Positions 43,816 through 55,566 are shown, numbered from the stretch's first letter. The stretch is 64,000 bases of DNA from Uloborus plumipes (GCA_038373865.1 JAXGGA010002968.1:1-64000), one strand, 5' to 3'. A program made the numbers and translations. The notes: a model not told the origin generated them from the sequence alone.

Positions 43816-45247
43816 CACTGGCGGAAAAAAAAAAATCCCAACACCAAGAAAAAATTGCCGTAGAGTAATGAAATTTGGGTAATGCAATTGTCTAGTTAAC
43901 ATATTTAATTGATTAAATGTACAAGATCACTGGCTAATTTAAGCTCAAGAAAATGCTGTGCAAATGTGAAATTATGTTAATTTAATAGAGGGTGTAACCT
44001 CCAGAATGTTGAAGGCAAGCCTGCAAGCGTGCATGCATTATGTCATACAGGTGCCGAATGTCACTTTGTGGTATGGAGTTCCATGCTTGTTGCACTTGCT
44101 GTGTCAATACTAGGACCGTCATTGCTGACTGTGGATGATGCTCGAGGTGCCATCCCATGATATCCCATACATTATCAATTGGAGACAGACCTGGTGATTT
44201 TGCAGGTCATGGTAACATGTCAGCACTCTGTAGAGCACATTGCGTTACAGCAGCGATGTGAGGGCGAGCGTTATCCGGTTGGAAAACCCCCCCCTTGAAT
44301 GCTACTCATGAAAGGCTGTACGACTGGTTAAATTAACAGACTGACGACAAATTTTCAGTCAGTGAGTTTGGGATAACCACAAGAATGCCCCTGCTGTCGT
44401 AGGAAATTGCTCCAGAGACCATAACTCCAGGTGTGAGTCCCGTGTGTCTAGGCCGTAGACCGCTTGGATGCAGGCGGTCCCCTGGCCTCCTTCTGACCAA
44501 TATACAGCCACCACTGGCACTAATTCAGAATCTGTTTTCATCAAAAATTACAACAGATCTCCACTCCGACCTCCAGTGAGCTCTGTCGTGGCACCACTGC
44601 CGTCGGAAAAGGTAATGGTTTGCAGTCAATGGAATACCGGCTACAGGCTGCCTGGCTCGGAGCTGTCCTTGAAGTAAACAGTTTCTTACCGTTCCTTGGG
44701 TCACGACGGTACCAACTGCAGCTCGAATGTCAGCCGCAGATGCAGTACGATGCGCCACAGCCGTACGCAAGTTTCGGCGATCTTCCTTCTCAGTCGTGCC
44801 ACGTGGCAGCTCGGAACTCGATCTTCTTGAGATAGAACCATCCCTTGCCCATAGCTTTCAATAATCATGCATGGTGGAAACATTCCCACCCAAGTCTTTC
44901 TGCAATATCGCGAAATGAAAATCCACCTTCTCATAGCCAATTTGTACGACCTCGTTTAAACTCGGTGAGGTGTTGATAATGGCTTCTTCGTCTTCTTAAA
45001 AGGTATTCCTGGCTAACATGAACGCAATTCGCCCAATTTCACGGAAAAATAATACACACGAGCTTCACAACACGCTTTTAAAACAAGCCTTATTTGCATG
45101 TTCTGAGTGACGCCAGCTGCGCCACACTTATGCGCGGAACACGAAATTTCAATCGATGTCATCTTTCAGTTGTATAAACACGCCTACCAAATTTCCTTTA
45201 TCTAACACAAGTCTTTCTTGGTGTTGGGATTTTTTTTTCCGCCAGTG
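43816..45247 (-). mobile_element. Tc1-like element, dead (TSD TA)
   Basis: The ends CACTGGCGGAAAAAAAAAAA with TCCCAACACCAAGAAA and their complement are inverted, and TA flanks both sides (43814-43815, 45248-45249). At 1432 bp it has the usual Tc1 length for one transposase gene, which is present on the minus strand but broken. Confidence 0.95.
43982..44990 (-). pseudogene. Tc1-family transposase, frameshifted
   Basis: In life this is a DDE enzyme that binds the element ends by an N-terminal helix-turn-helix. In order on the minus strand: GGFSFRDIAERLGW (helix-turn-helix, about 44910), TASAADIRAAVGTVVTQGTV (second helix-turn-helix, 44730), QWCHDRAHWRSEWRSVV then FDENRF with the first catalytic Asp (44530), QPDNARPH with the second Asp (44280), and SPIDNVWD (44180), where the usual catalytic Glu is Asp. 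The end is SGGYTLY and a stop at 43982. The pieces lie in more than one frame and are separated by stops (for example after DMLP near 44215), so it is inactive. Tc1 proteins are about 340 residues, in line with this span. Confidence 0.93.
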
Positions 45248-45249
45248 TA

Positions 45250-45470
45250 GTAGGCCTTTAGTATCAATAATAGTATTAAAAATATATTAATACTTTTATA
45301 TATGCGTGAATTTTATCGTTTATTTAGAGTTGCATGCAAACAACTGAAACACTGATAAAACATCAACATGTAATATAGTTTAGCCTTTAGTGTTAATAAT
45401 ATCATTCAATATATTATTACTTTTATATTTGTAAAGAACGTGAATTTCATCTTTTATTCAGAGCTACATA
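45250..45470. repeat. Local tandem duplication of about 115 bp
   Basis: CATCAACATGCAATATA with TAGTAGGCCTTTAGTATCAA (43799-43815 joined to 45248) recurs as CATCAACATGTAATATAG at 45361. The following sequence is similar, so the Tc1 element entered one unit of an older duplication. Confidence 0.7.
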
Positions 45471-45525
45471 CATACATACATACATACATACATACATACA
45501 TACATACAAACAAACAAACACACGT
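45466..45525. repeat. (ACAT)n / (AAAC)n microsatellite
   Basis: About ten ACAT units followed by several AAAC units. Confidence 0.95.
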
Positions 45526-45621
45526 GTGAAACTAATAAAAGCGTATTAATAAATAATTCTCAGAATTAAAGTGTGTTGATACATCACTATTTTCCAACTA
45601 TTTTGTAATGATAACTTTTAG

Positions 45622-46013
45622 GTGATTTTTATTGTGAAAAGATACTATGGACGAAATTCACCAGTGTCAGAAAGTGAAATGGGACCCAGAACGTTCTTAC
45701 AGCTTCAAACACATCCGCAGTCTCATATTCCATTTTCTTTCGTCATGCGTGGGATTTCTTTTCTTTTCCCCGACTGGACAAGTTGCGCCCTTGGATTTCC
45801 ATACCATCTGAGTTTTTGGCCGCTTCGTTCGATGCGAGACAAAACCATCTCCATCTTTCTAGATGCAAGAGGAGATGAATCGGAAAACCAGAGCAGAGGA
45901 GGAGACAAGAGAAGGAAGGGAGATGAATTCTTTTGACAGAGAACGGGGATGCTCCGAAATATCTCACTTCACCATCTTGCATGAAGGATGCAGCGATGGG
46001 CCTGAACGGGGTG
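45622..46013 (+). other. GC-richer block with an open frame, identity unknown
   Basis: Composition changes abruptly to a balanced, CpG-bearing sequence after an acceptor-like TAACTTTTAG (45612-45621). One frame stays open for 104 codons to a stop at 45936. A second frame from the ATG at 45648 runs about 55 codons (MDEIHQCQKVKWDPERSYSF at its start). Neither is recognisable, and the minus strand is open over similar lengths. The open frames could reflect low stop frequency in GC-richer DNA. The block is cut at 46013 by a hAT element. It may be an exon, a pseudogene or part of an element. Confidence 0.3.
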
Positions 46014-46295
46014 CAGGGCCGGTCATAGGGGCAAGCGACACAAGCAACCGCTTGGGGCGCCGAGCTAGGTGGGGCGCCAAATGCAGTCAATAAAAAAATT
46101 AATTAAAAAAAAAGAAAGAAAAAGAAAAACGAAATAAATCAAACAGGGGGAGGGGGATTAGTATTTTCTTTTTAGCTTTCTGGACACTCGGCTACCCAGC
46201 CGAATCTCACTCAGTTAGCCCGTATAATTAGGCTAGCTTAATTACTGCCTTTGGCCTTATAGAGTCAAGGAAGATGCTTGCAAATTTTTAAGGAT

Positions 46296-46326
<31 letters not shown>

Positions 46327-46897
46327 AAATAAGCAATAGCTGTGACTGGATTTGAAAAAGTGAGTGGGAAACATTTTTCTGGGAGCTGAAGGCCTTATTT
46401 AGACTATATTTGAGTGACACAAGAAAGACAGGCTTCGGAGACTGTGATATGAGTGCTTTGGGACTATGGATTTAGAAACATAGTTTTAGTATAGTTTTGT
46501 CAACGTTAGGAAAACTGGGAGAAAGTTGGAAAGCTCTCCTCCGGTAAGTCTTGGAAGTTGAAGTTTAAAAAAAAAGACATTTTGGGCTGTATTTGGTGAT
46601 ATATAAAAGTAAAGTTTACATTAATTTTCGAGGAACTTAAAACCAATCAATTAGTATTAATCTCTTTTATCTTTCTCTGAAAATTTTATATAAAATAACC
46701 GTTTTGAAAAACATTTTTTAAAAACTTAAGTCTCAGGAATTCATGTTTATTTTGATCAGTCTCATGTGTATCTTTTTAATGCCTCTCATACACATACCGG
46801 CGGGCGTGGAACGTGGATACCTGGTGGAAAAAGAAAATGGTTGAGGGAGCCAAATTATTATCCGCTTGTGTGGAATTTCTTGGTCGGACCGGCCCTG
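46014..46897. mobile_element. Non-autonomous hAT element, about 880 bp
   Basis: The ends CAGGGCCGGTCATAGGGGCA and, inverted, CAGGGCCGGTCCGACC share CAGGGCCGGTC, a hAT-type terminus. The left interior AGCAACCGCTTGGGGCGCC is also typical of such ends. The flanks ACGGGGTG (46006-46013) and GTGGGGTG (46898-46905) agree at six of eight positions, read as a decayed 8-bp duplication. No transposase frame is seen. Confidence 0.7.
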
Positions 46898-46905
46898 GTG
46901 GGGTG

Positions 46906-47279
46906 AGTTAACCCCCGGTACTTGATTTTGATCACCGAGTGAAGGCACCAAAACTAACATGTTATGGTAAATCGACATACTAATGTTTTTTAACCACAAA
47001 CCCCACTCTGTTAGAGAGAACGTGAATCTGTTCTATTGTGTGCTGGAGTAAATATAGCAGAAGCTGACTTCTAATTTGTATTTTTGAGTTGTGAAGCGTA
47101 TTTTTTTTTCGCTCTGAAATTTCAGTTATGTTAGCCTATTAAAAAGTTATTAGTTATTAAAATGCCTATTGTTGAAGGAAATTATAGGTAAGAAATTTAT
47201 TTCACTACACTATTCTGTTGTTCAAATATTGAACTTTTTAAATAGCGATGGTTTTTTTACTAGTTACTCATTTTTTATA
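46906..47279. other. No feature seen
   Basis: The first 80 bases are GC-richer, like 45622-46013, which fits one block split by the hAT insertion. The rest is AT-rich. Confidence 0.4.
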
Positions 47280-47287
47280 GTGCACAT

Positions 47288-49111
47288 TGGGGATGCACCG
47301 ATTAATCGGCCATAATCGGCCATTTTGCCGAAAATTAATAATTGGCAAAATCTTGTCGATTAATCGGCGAATTTTTTAAATTTTTTATATTATCTTTTAA
47401 AGTATACCTTCACCAAGAAACTATGATAAATTGTTTTACTAACAGTGAATAAATGTAAATTTCTTGATTTCCTTACTATAACATACAGTATGAAAGTGTG
47501 TACAGAGTAAAAACAAGACAAATAGTTGACGTAAAAACAAACGTAAAACTGATTGGACTATTAAAAGATAACCCTCTGCAAATTCCTGAAATTTTAAGTT
47601 GGAATTAAAAAACATGAATATTTATTTCATTTATAATCAGTCAAATTTTGCTGATCAACCGGCGAAAAATACGTTTTAAATAAAATTAATTCAACGATGC
47701 TTGAACACAATATTACGACGGATAAATTTATAAACAAGAAATAAATAATTTTCTGCAAACAGATGAATTACACGTTTTACAAAAGTGTAGTGAGTAAAAA
47801 CAAAACAAATAATTTAAAGAATGAAATACAAAAAATTAATAATAAGTTGCCTCTCAGTTGATATAAAATGATTTAATAATTTAATATTCCTATTCTGAAT
47901 ACATCTACACTTATAGACAATGTTGCAACATTTTTCATGTCTCGATATTTTACTCTTTAGCTTATTGCTTTTAAATAACCTCTAATTTTCAAAGAACAAA
48001 AGTCTTGAATTAAATGGCTACTTATAGTTGAAAAATAAATTTAAATTGAGAACACCCCTAAATTAAAGTGCTCATCACAGCTCCCCCCCGACATTTGTTT
48101 TCATAATTATTTTGTCTAGTGTGTTAAGGGATTACAGTACCTCAAAAGTGACCAAAAGACCAAAAATTTTTTTATTGCTTATTTCAAAAGTAAAAGTTAT
48201 TTAAAACACTTAGAAAAAAATAGCATTGTTCCAGCTTAATTATTTAAAAAGTTATGATTGACTTTAGGGCATGCATGCTATGTGTTCTATTGGAAAAGGC
48301 AAACTTTAAAGTGCTTTTTCTCGGTGATCAGTTTTTAGTGTTTCTATGTTACTGGAAATGCTAAGGAATTTTTTCTATTAAAGCAATATTTTTTGCTCTC
48401 AGGATAATATATTTAACAAAACTGTGCATTGAATAAGTGTTTTATAAATTACAAAAATTTTTAGAGTTTGTTAAACCCCGAAGAACAAAATTTTCTAAGA
48501 ATTTTTTACATAAAAGGTCACAAAATATTTTCTAATCAAAACATAAGAAAATGAATGCACAGATTTGTTGAGGCAATCCTAGCGATCATTTCGCAAAAAG
48601 AAATTTTAAAATTAGTGCAGAAACAAAAAAGCCTTAGGGTTTTTAAAAAATTGAAAATTTCTTACATTTTTCAAATTTTCAAAAAAAGTTGTCCAAATTT
48701 TTAATGTTTGAAAATAAATTATTGATTGTTAAACAAGTGCAGAAACAAATATTTCAAAGAATTAACTTTTTCACTTAAATTAAAGAAATTTATTAGAAAG
48801 ATACTGTAACCCCTTAATGTAATTTTATTTACCAAAATATTTAAAAAAAATTCAAAGGAAGTTGATAAAATTTTGAAATTATTGAACATGGAAAAATGGA
48901 GAAAAACAATTCTTTTGTCAAAAACAAATAAGTAACCGTTTCTAAAAATCGGAATTGTATTAGAAAGAGAAAAAACAGTGAGTGTAAAATTGGTAATATT
49001 AAAAATAATAAACCCGAACATTAATCGGCTCTGCCGATTAATCGGCCGATTCTCATTCACCGATTAATCGGTAATCGGTAATCGGTAAATTTGCTTATCT
49101 GTGCATCCCTA
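47288..49111. mobile_element. Non-autonomous hAT element with CCGATTAATCGG subterminal repeats
   Basis: The ends are TGGGGATGCACCGATTAATC and, inverted, TAGGGATGCAC. The flanks GTGCACAT (47280-47287) and GTGTACAT (49112-49119) agree at seven of eight positions. The palindrome CCGATTAATCGG or its half TAATCGG occurs several times within about 90 bp of each end. The 1824-bp interior has no transposase. Confidence 0.85.
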
Positions 49112-49326
49112 GTGTACATTCACAAACATCTAAGTTAATAGAAATTTCTCAAATGTCTTCAACACTTCTCACAAAATGAACATATATTTTGGCAGACAAT
49201 CGATTCTACCTTACATACCTGCATAAATTTGTTATTTTCGGACTTCTAACATAGGTTTAGAGCCCAACATGCTAATGGTATGTCAGCTTTAGTACCTTTT
49301 CTCTCTATATATATCAGTTGTTTTAA

Positions 49327-50010
49327 TACACTTACAAAAAATAGATGCACCCAGAAGAAACAGAGCCGCACTCAAGAAAATTGGTAAGAATGTGGTCTAA
49401 CAAATGACATGCAAATTCGACACCAATGAGATACTAGTAAGCACTCTAGCTGCGTATGATGTACACAGCTTGAGGAGATTTAAATTGTTATTTTTCGTGC
49501 CGTAAGTCTATCCAAAAGAATCTGTCGACTTGGGTAGACAGAGCTATGACTAGACTAGACATGCCACTGACGTTTAACAGGAGGCAGTACGAACAGTTGT
49601 GGTTTGAAACGAAGCGAACAGTAGGTCCTAGAAAAGTATGAGAGCGAGATATTTGTTCCTCAGTGTTGGAAAGAATAGGAAAGGGGTATTCTACCGTCGC
49701 GGAGGATCGGGGCATTCCAAGAACACAAATTAATGCTTGGATTGTGTACGCATAAGAGGGGCTACTTCTGCACCAATAATGCTAGTAGCAGTTATTCAAA
49801 TCCTGTCACCATCTTTCAAGTATACGGTGATATCAAGTTTAATCCATTCGGAGACGATTGAGTGACGCCCATTAGGATGCCTCTACCACTGACTCGACAT
49901 CATCAGCAGTTTCGACGAGAATTTTTGACGAAGCTTGTTGTCGAGAAGCATACTACAAGTACACAAGATGCGAAAGTCAGAGGAGCTATTTTTGGGATAT
50001 ACTATCACTT
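49327..50010 (+). pseudogene. Tc1/mariner-like relic
   Basis: It opens with TA and CACTTACAAAAAATAGATGC followed by ACCCAGAAGAAAC, which looks like a Tc1-type terminus. Downstream on the plus strand three frames give broken transposase pieces: SVLERIGKGYSTVAEDRGIP then RTQINAWIV (helix-turn-helix, about 49660), SIRRRLSDAH (49840) and MPLPLTRHHQQFRREFL (49875), in the order expected for a Tc1 DNA-binding half. No DDE motifs or right end were found. It appears truncated before 50240. Confidence 0.5.
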
Positions 50011-50246
50011 TGAGTAGTCTTTTAAGGCACTATGACAGCTCGCAGTTACGTGAATAGCCATTTCACGCTGATTGTATAACTATGCTATCAAGAAACCGAA
50101 GTTGAATTTATCAACAGGTATGAGTCAATTTACCCTTAAAAATAAGTAATCCTCTAAGAAAGTCCGATGAAAGCTCATTTTTCTTTTGCAAATTTGTAAC
50201 CTTCCAACTAATTTTTCTGCAAGTTTGCAAATAGTTTTAGTGTAAA

Positions 50247-51644
50247 TCTTAATACTATTATAAATGCGAAAGTTTGGATGTTTGGATGTTTGGATGTTTG
50301 TTCCTCTTTCACGCAAAAACTACTGAATGGATTTTAATGAAACTTTTACTATAATGTAGCTTATACATCAGAATAACACATAGGCTATAATTTCTAACGA
50401 TATTCGAAAAAGTTTGATTGGTAGCGCTTTTTTCATTCCAATTTAAGGTACATTTTTCGCATAAATCCGCGAAGGCTTCCAGCAAAGTAATTCAGTATTT
50501 AGTGCATCATCTCAACTCCCTGTCGATAGCTAGAATTGCGTATATCATTTCCGCTTTTTGCATTAAATGTTCAAGGCTTTTCTCAAGTCAAATAAAAAAG
50601 TAATTGTTTTTTTCAGCTTCATGGTAAATATCCGTGCTTTTACATAGACATTGGAAACGAACGCGCCAGCTCTTGAACGAGCTTTTACTCTATGATTTGT
50701 ATTTTAAAACATTAGTAGATTGTTCACGGCGTCAATTATTTTCTCGAATTTTGTAAATATGTGTTTTAGAGTATCGGTAACGTAACCGCTAGAAGAGATT
50801 GGCAACTAATAAATTGATTAGGTTCATTATTTTCGAATTTGATGGAGCTTTAAATACAATTTAACGGTATTTCTTAAATTTGTTTGCTTTGATTGGTCAC
50901 TTTCTCTGGTACTTATAATAGGGCAGTTCCTTAGTATCCGATTGAACAGGAATTTTGCCAAATTTGCTGCAAGATTTTAATAACTGAGATTCTCGGCGAT
51001 TTTTTCAACTGACGCCTATTTTTGTGCCGAAGACTACGTAATAATACTTTACTTTTTACACGACGTAACCAAAAAAAACCGATTATTGTCTGATATTTAT
51101 CGACTGCAGCAAAATATCAATCATCGATATAATACTCCCACATTTGAAAAGTTCAGTTTTTTTTCTTTTGTTTTCCTATTCCGAATGTATCCATTAAAAA
51201 CCTTTTTAAAATTATGTCAAAAAGTAAAGTAATCCACATACTAAATTAATAAAACCCTTAAACAAGACTAAAATTACCACTAATTTGCATTTTTGCATAA
51301 ATAACTGCTAAATGTTCCCTATTAATTTCGAAATCATTTAGGACAAAAACTTTTAACGTCATTTTGTGGTCAGCAATAGTATCTCAGAATTTGACAACTA
51401 TTTCTCTGTGTCAAAAATTAGTGACATAATAATACTTAATGTATTTTCATAAAGTAAGTAGGGGAGCAAAATTATCCTAGGTATCCCAAAACAGTTACGC
51501 AAAAATTTGGCGACATTTTAAAAATCGCCAAGCGGTGTGTTCTGAGTTCTTTCAGTTCAGGGAAAAAAAAAAAAACAAAGGTGAGTATATAAATTGTTTC
51601 TCAATATTATTACTGACCCAGGCAACGCCGGGTATTTTTGCTAG
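50247..51644 (+). mobile_element. Non-autonomous Helitron, family 1, copy 2
   Basis: Same structure and length as 1249-2646: TC start after A, CCCAGGCAACGCCGGG hairpin, CTAG end, T after. It has three TTTGGATG units against five. One copy-specific change is an inserted TAAATATCCGTGC near 50625. Confidence 0.93.
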
Positions 51645-51691
51645 TTTACACATAAGTTAGTGAAACGTTGCACCAGTTTTATCAGTTAAAC

Positions 51692-52080
51692 TAGTGGATA
51701 TACTCGGCTTCGTGCGGGTTTAAAAATGCAACTTTACGTATTTCATGCTGAAATGAAATAGATGAGCCTTAAATTGATAATTGATTGTTAATCGCAATCA
51801 TTGTTAGAAAATACATATTTAAATGCGTTAAATTTTATAAATTTTTATGTTTAAAGGCTTTCTTAATTACTCTACCTATTCAAAATTGGAAGAAAATGGC
51901 CACTTAAAAAAATGAATTTTGAGCATTTTGGATTTTTTAAAAACTTTAAGTCCCCGCCTGTATGAATTCTAGTGCATCAAGGAACCGCTGTGCCAAGTTT
52001 GATGAAAATCCCAAGAAAATTGTTGATTTGTATAAGGAACAAACAAATATAAATACATACATCCATTTTTATATATTATA
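51692..52080 (-). mobile_element. Short Helitron, minus strand
   Basis: The minus-strand 3' end is CCCGCACGAAGCCGAG, then ATATCCA and CTAG (51692-51695), followed by T. The 5' part (TATAATATATAAAAATGG, 52080) resembles the start of the next element but has TA for TC. It abuts the CTAG of the 3.5-kb Helitron without a gap. Confidence 0.65.
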
Positions 52081-52264
52081 CTAGCTTAATACCCGGCGTT
52101 GCCCGGGTGCCTATTAATACTACATAGCATTCAAGGAAAAAAAGTTTGAAAGAGTTCTATTCATATGGGTATAAAATAATTTGCATCAATCTGTCTCTTA
52201 GGTACAAACTTTGAAAAAAAAAAACTAAAATATTACAGAAAGTTAAACGTTTACAGAAAAATAG

Positions 52265-52452
52265 GGTAGAATCCTAGTTTAAGGTCCGGCGATAAATGAA
52301 TAAATCTGGCAACCACAGAATTAGCATTGGATGATTAGATTGTTTGGCGACTTTAAGCAAAATGGCAACCATAGAATTATCATTGGATGATTGGATTGTT
52401 TGGCGACTTTAAGCAAAATCGCCAAACCCGGACCTTAAACTAGGATTCTACC
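52265..52452. mobile_element. 188-bp MITE, copy 1 (TSD AAAAATAG)
   Basis: The ends are GGTAGAATCCTAGTTTAAGG and its complement. The perfect 8-bp duplication AAAAATAG lies at 52257-52264 and 52453-52460. The interior is a tandem duplication of a unit containing GGCAACCATAGAATTATCA and TTTGGCGACTTTAAGCAAAA. Confidence 0.95.
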
Positions 52453-52528
52453 AAAAATAGTCTTATTAAAAGGTGAAAATTAAACATAAATGTTGTCTGC
52501 TTTGCCGCGTCCACTGGCATGAAATATA

Positions 52529-54974
52529 TCGTTACCATCGAAACTCCAAGCCTTCTGTCTGAAACGGTTGCTAGGGACTACGTCATCACATTGGGGCCAA
52601 TTTCTTTGATTTTCCAGCTTGTTATTATACGAAAAACCCATTCAAACTAGCTAGAAGAATCTTATTCAAGTTGGATTTTATCACAGAAACCTACATTTGG
52701 ATCATAAAAGGTAAGTTATGCTTTCTTTCATGCATCATATTCCTTTATAATCTTGAAATTAACCTATTTTTAAGTTCTAACTGAAATTTCCGGTAGTTTC
52801 CGGGTTAGCTGACTGAGCTTTTAGTTGAACTATTTCAGACTTTCTGTGCGAAATTTAAATATTTATTCATGGAAAATGCTTGCCTAATTGAAAATTCTTT
52901 TTCCTGATTGTAAAAGCTGCACTTTTTCAAAATGTAACCTCCTGGTCCGAAAGTTAAGTCAAGAAGCTAGTTAGACTAACCGGTAGAATCCTAGTTTAAG
53001 GTCCGGGTTTGGCGATTTTGCTTAAAGTCGCCAAACAATCCAATCATCCAATGATAATTCTATGGTTGCCATTTTGCTTAAAGTCGCCAAACAATCCAAT
53101 CATCCAATGCTAATTCTGTGGTTGCCAGATTTATTCATTTATCGCCGGACCTTAAACTAGGATTCTACCGACTAACCATTTTCCTAAACCATATCCAACG
53201 ATATCGTAATGAAATTAAGTTGGTGAAATACCTCTTAAAGGAGTATAAAATATTTAAAGAGTTTAGAGTAGTGCATTGACAAACACTTTGTATCTATTCG
53301 AAACTCAAATACAACCTGCCGACGAAATATCTATGAGCAGCCATTTTCAGTAAAGTAATCCATTCCTGGCAAAACACTCAAGTCCTTCGCTCGTATGCTG
53401 TATGATAAATATGCTGTGATATTTACATTGTAAATTGACAGATTTAATAAGAATTTTACTAATACTTGGTTTTGGCACGTTTTAAAAAGTTTGCTGAAAG
53501 TAAAATATGTACCGATTTAGGTATTGTAACTTCGACAATTAATTTCGCCAAAAATTTGCAAAAGCCATTTAGGTAAAATCTGCTTTTTCTAAACCTTAAA
53601 ACTTGAGTTAATAAAATTAAAGTTTTTTTGTCAATAATTTTTTTGGCTGTGATTTCAAGTTCGCTAATTTTACTCTAGTCAATGAAAGAAAAATTTTTGG
53701 CGAAATTTTAAAAGCCATTTAACAATATTAACACAATTACCTCAAATTTGAAGAAATCGGTCAACGAAATAAATGAAGCTATAAAACAAAATTAAAACTA
53801 ACATAAATGTTGCGCTAAACATTTTGGAAAACGTTTAAGTGGTGATTTTTGGCGCAATTTTATGATTGCGAAAACTATCGCACATTTAGACGAGTTGTGG
53901 TTTGGCGAAATTTTAACTGCTGCTTGACATTTTATAGTTCTAAATGGTTTATTGAAAGATTGATTTAAAAGAAAAAAAAAAGTTTGCGAGTCAAGAAATT
54001 GAGCCAAATTTTTAGCTTCGTCAACAACCAACATTGTCGAAACTCTTCATTGTACCTTTAAATTTAGAGCAATACATAAGGGCCGACAACTTACATTTGA
54101 TCTCAACTAAAGAAATAATGAAGAAGCAAACAAACTTGTATTAAACGTTTACTACAAATTGAGATTTTGTAAAGAAAATCAAGCATGAATAAAATCTTTC
54201 TTTTTAGAAAAAAATAAGTTAAAAAATAATTCTAGTAAGCCGCCCACAATTTCATGTTCTCTCAACTTCATGAACATGAATATCCATCATGTATTAATAT
54301 GTGTCAAAAACATTAAATTATTTTCTTATGAATAATACTGAACTTTCAATTATAAATACAAATAATAAAATCATGTAAATTTTTGAGCTAAGGGCAAACA
54401 TTTAAAAATTCTGTAATTTACTGACAGCAATGTTATAAGTTTTGAGCTTTTGACAGATTTAATTAGAATAGGAAAAATTAAATAATTTTTTTTTAAACCT
54501 ATTAGTAGTAGCAGTTTAAAACCTATTAGTATAGGTAATTTTAACAAGCATGATTCGTATTTTGTACTAATGAATATTTATATCATTACTTTATCATAAC
54601 ATTTTTTTCGTTCCTGAATTTTTTCAGACCGACTGGAAAAAAACGCCAAACGAGTGCTCGATTTCTAAATATAGAAGAAACTATGATGAGAAAAATAAAG
54701 CTCATATTTTTTCGTTCCCTTGAGATCTTTGTAATTTATGAAAAAATACACTGGCATGTAAATAAATATTTTTTAGAATTGTGCTTTGGATGTTCATTTC
54801 AGAAAAGTTTTATATGATCCAAAAGTTTGATTTTCTTCTTTTCAAAATCAACAATTTTCCAACAGAGAAAAGTTTAATAAAAACGTGCCAATAATAAGCG
54901 CCAATATAATCCGCTGGCCTCAAGTGAGTGACGTCAGAAATCAGACAGAAGGCTTGGAGTTTCGATGGTAACGA
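52529..54974. mobile_element. Segment bounded by 34-bp inverted repeats
   Basis: TCGTTACCATCGAAACTCCA with AGCCTTCTGTCTGA at the left faces its exact complement at the right, with weaker similarity continuing inward (TACGTCATCACA / TGACGTCACTCA). The flanks are ATATA on both sides, which may be a 5-bp duplication or chance. The motif TTGGCGAAATTTTAA recurs inside (53697, 53848 variant, 53902). Probably a TIR element, with no coding seen. Confidence 0.6.
52982..53169. mobile_element. 188-bp MITE, copy 2, inverted (TSD GACTAACC)
   Basis: The reverse complement of copy 1 except for one base by eye (GATTGGATTG for GATTAGATTG). Perfect duplication GACTAACC at 52974-52981 and 53170-53177, so it inserted independently. 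Confidence 0.95.
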
Positions 54975-55566
54975 ATATATACACATGGGAGTGAAAAAAT
55001 TGCATCAATTTCACCCGCCAAATTAAAAATATTAACTTTTCTCTATTAATTGTTCCCACTTACGAATTAAAAATTATTATAACTCAGAAATAAATCTATT
55101 TCTCGTTCTGAAGGCTTATCTCCATTACAGACGCAACTGTCGTCGCATTGCAAATTTGAAATTCAAATCCGTGGTTCTTTTTATAAAGTCCACATGAATT
55201 ATGATTGTTTTTTACTTATTTCAATGCTAAAAGGAAATAGGTGAGCCTTAAATTGAAAATGCATTACTTTAATCGTAATCATTGTTGGAAAATACTCATA
55301 TTTAAAAATCTTAAATTTCATCAATTTGAATGCTAAAAGGCCTATCTCGATTACAATATAAATAGGCTAGATTCCTATAGAAGGGTAATTTTTGACAAAA
55401 AATTTAAATTTGAGCTTTTTAGATTTTTTAAAATTTCAAGACCCCGCCTATGAGAATTCTAGGGCATCAAGGAACCTCTGTGTCAAGTTTGATGAAAATC
55501 TGACGCAAACTGTGGATTTGTATAGAGAACAAGTATACATACACTCATTTTTATAGATATAGAAGA

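Larger units (their letters stand above)
52081..55566 (-). mobile_element. 3.5-kb Helitron, minus strand, with nested elements
   Basis: On the minus strand it starts TCTTCTATATCTATAAAAAT (55566) after A. It ends with ACCCGGGCAACGCCGGGT, ATTAAG and CTAG (52081-52084). The 5' 400 bases align with the short Helitron at 51692-52080. Inside are two 188-bp MITEs and an inverted-repeat-bounded segment at 52529-54974. No Rep/helicase coding was recognised. The identity of the two ends as one element is inferred from structure only. Confidence 0.6.

Noticed and set aside
44359..44940. Several plus- and minus-strand frames inside the Tc1 element as separate genes
   Set aside because: They are frame-shifted pieces or shadows of one dead transposase gene.
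46733..46999. 88-codon minus-strand frame crossing the right end of a hAT element
   Set aside because: It spans the element boundary and the flanking DNA and shows no recognisable domain.
48719..49060. 113-codon minus-strand frame in the hAT element
   Set aside because: Low-complexity composition (F, N, I, L) typical of chance frames in AT-rich DNA; no hAT domain.
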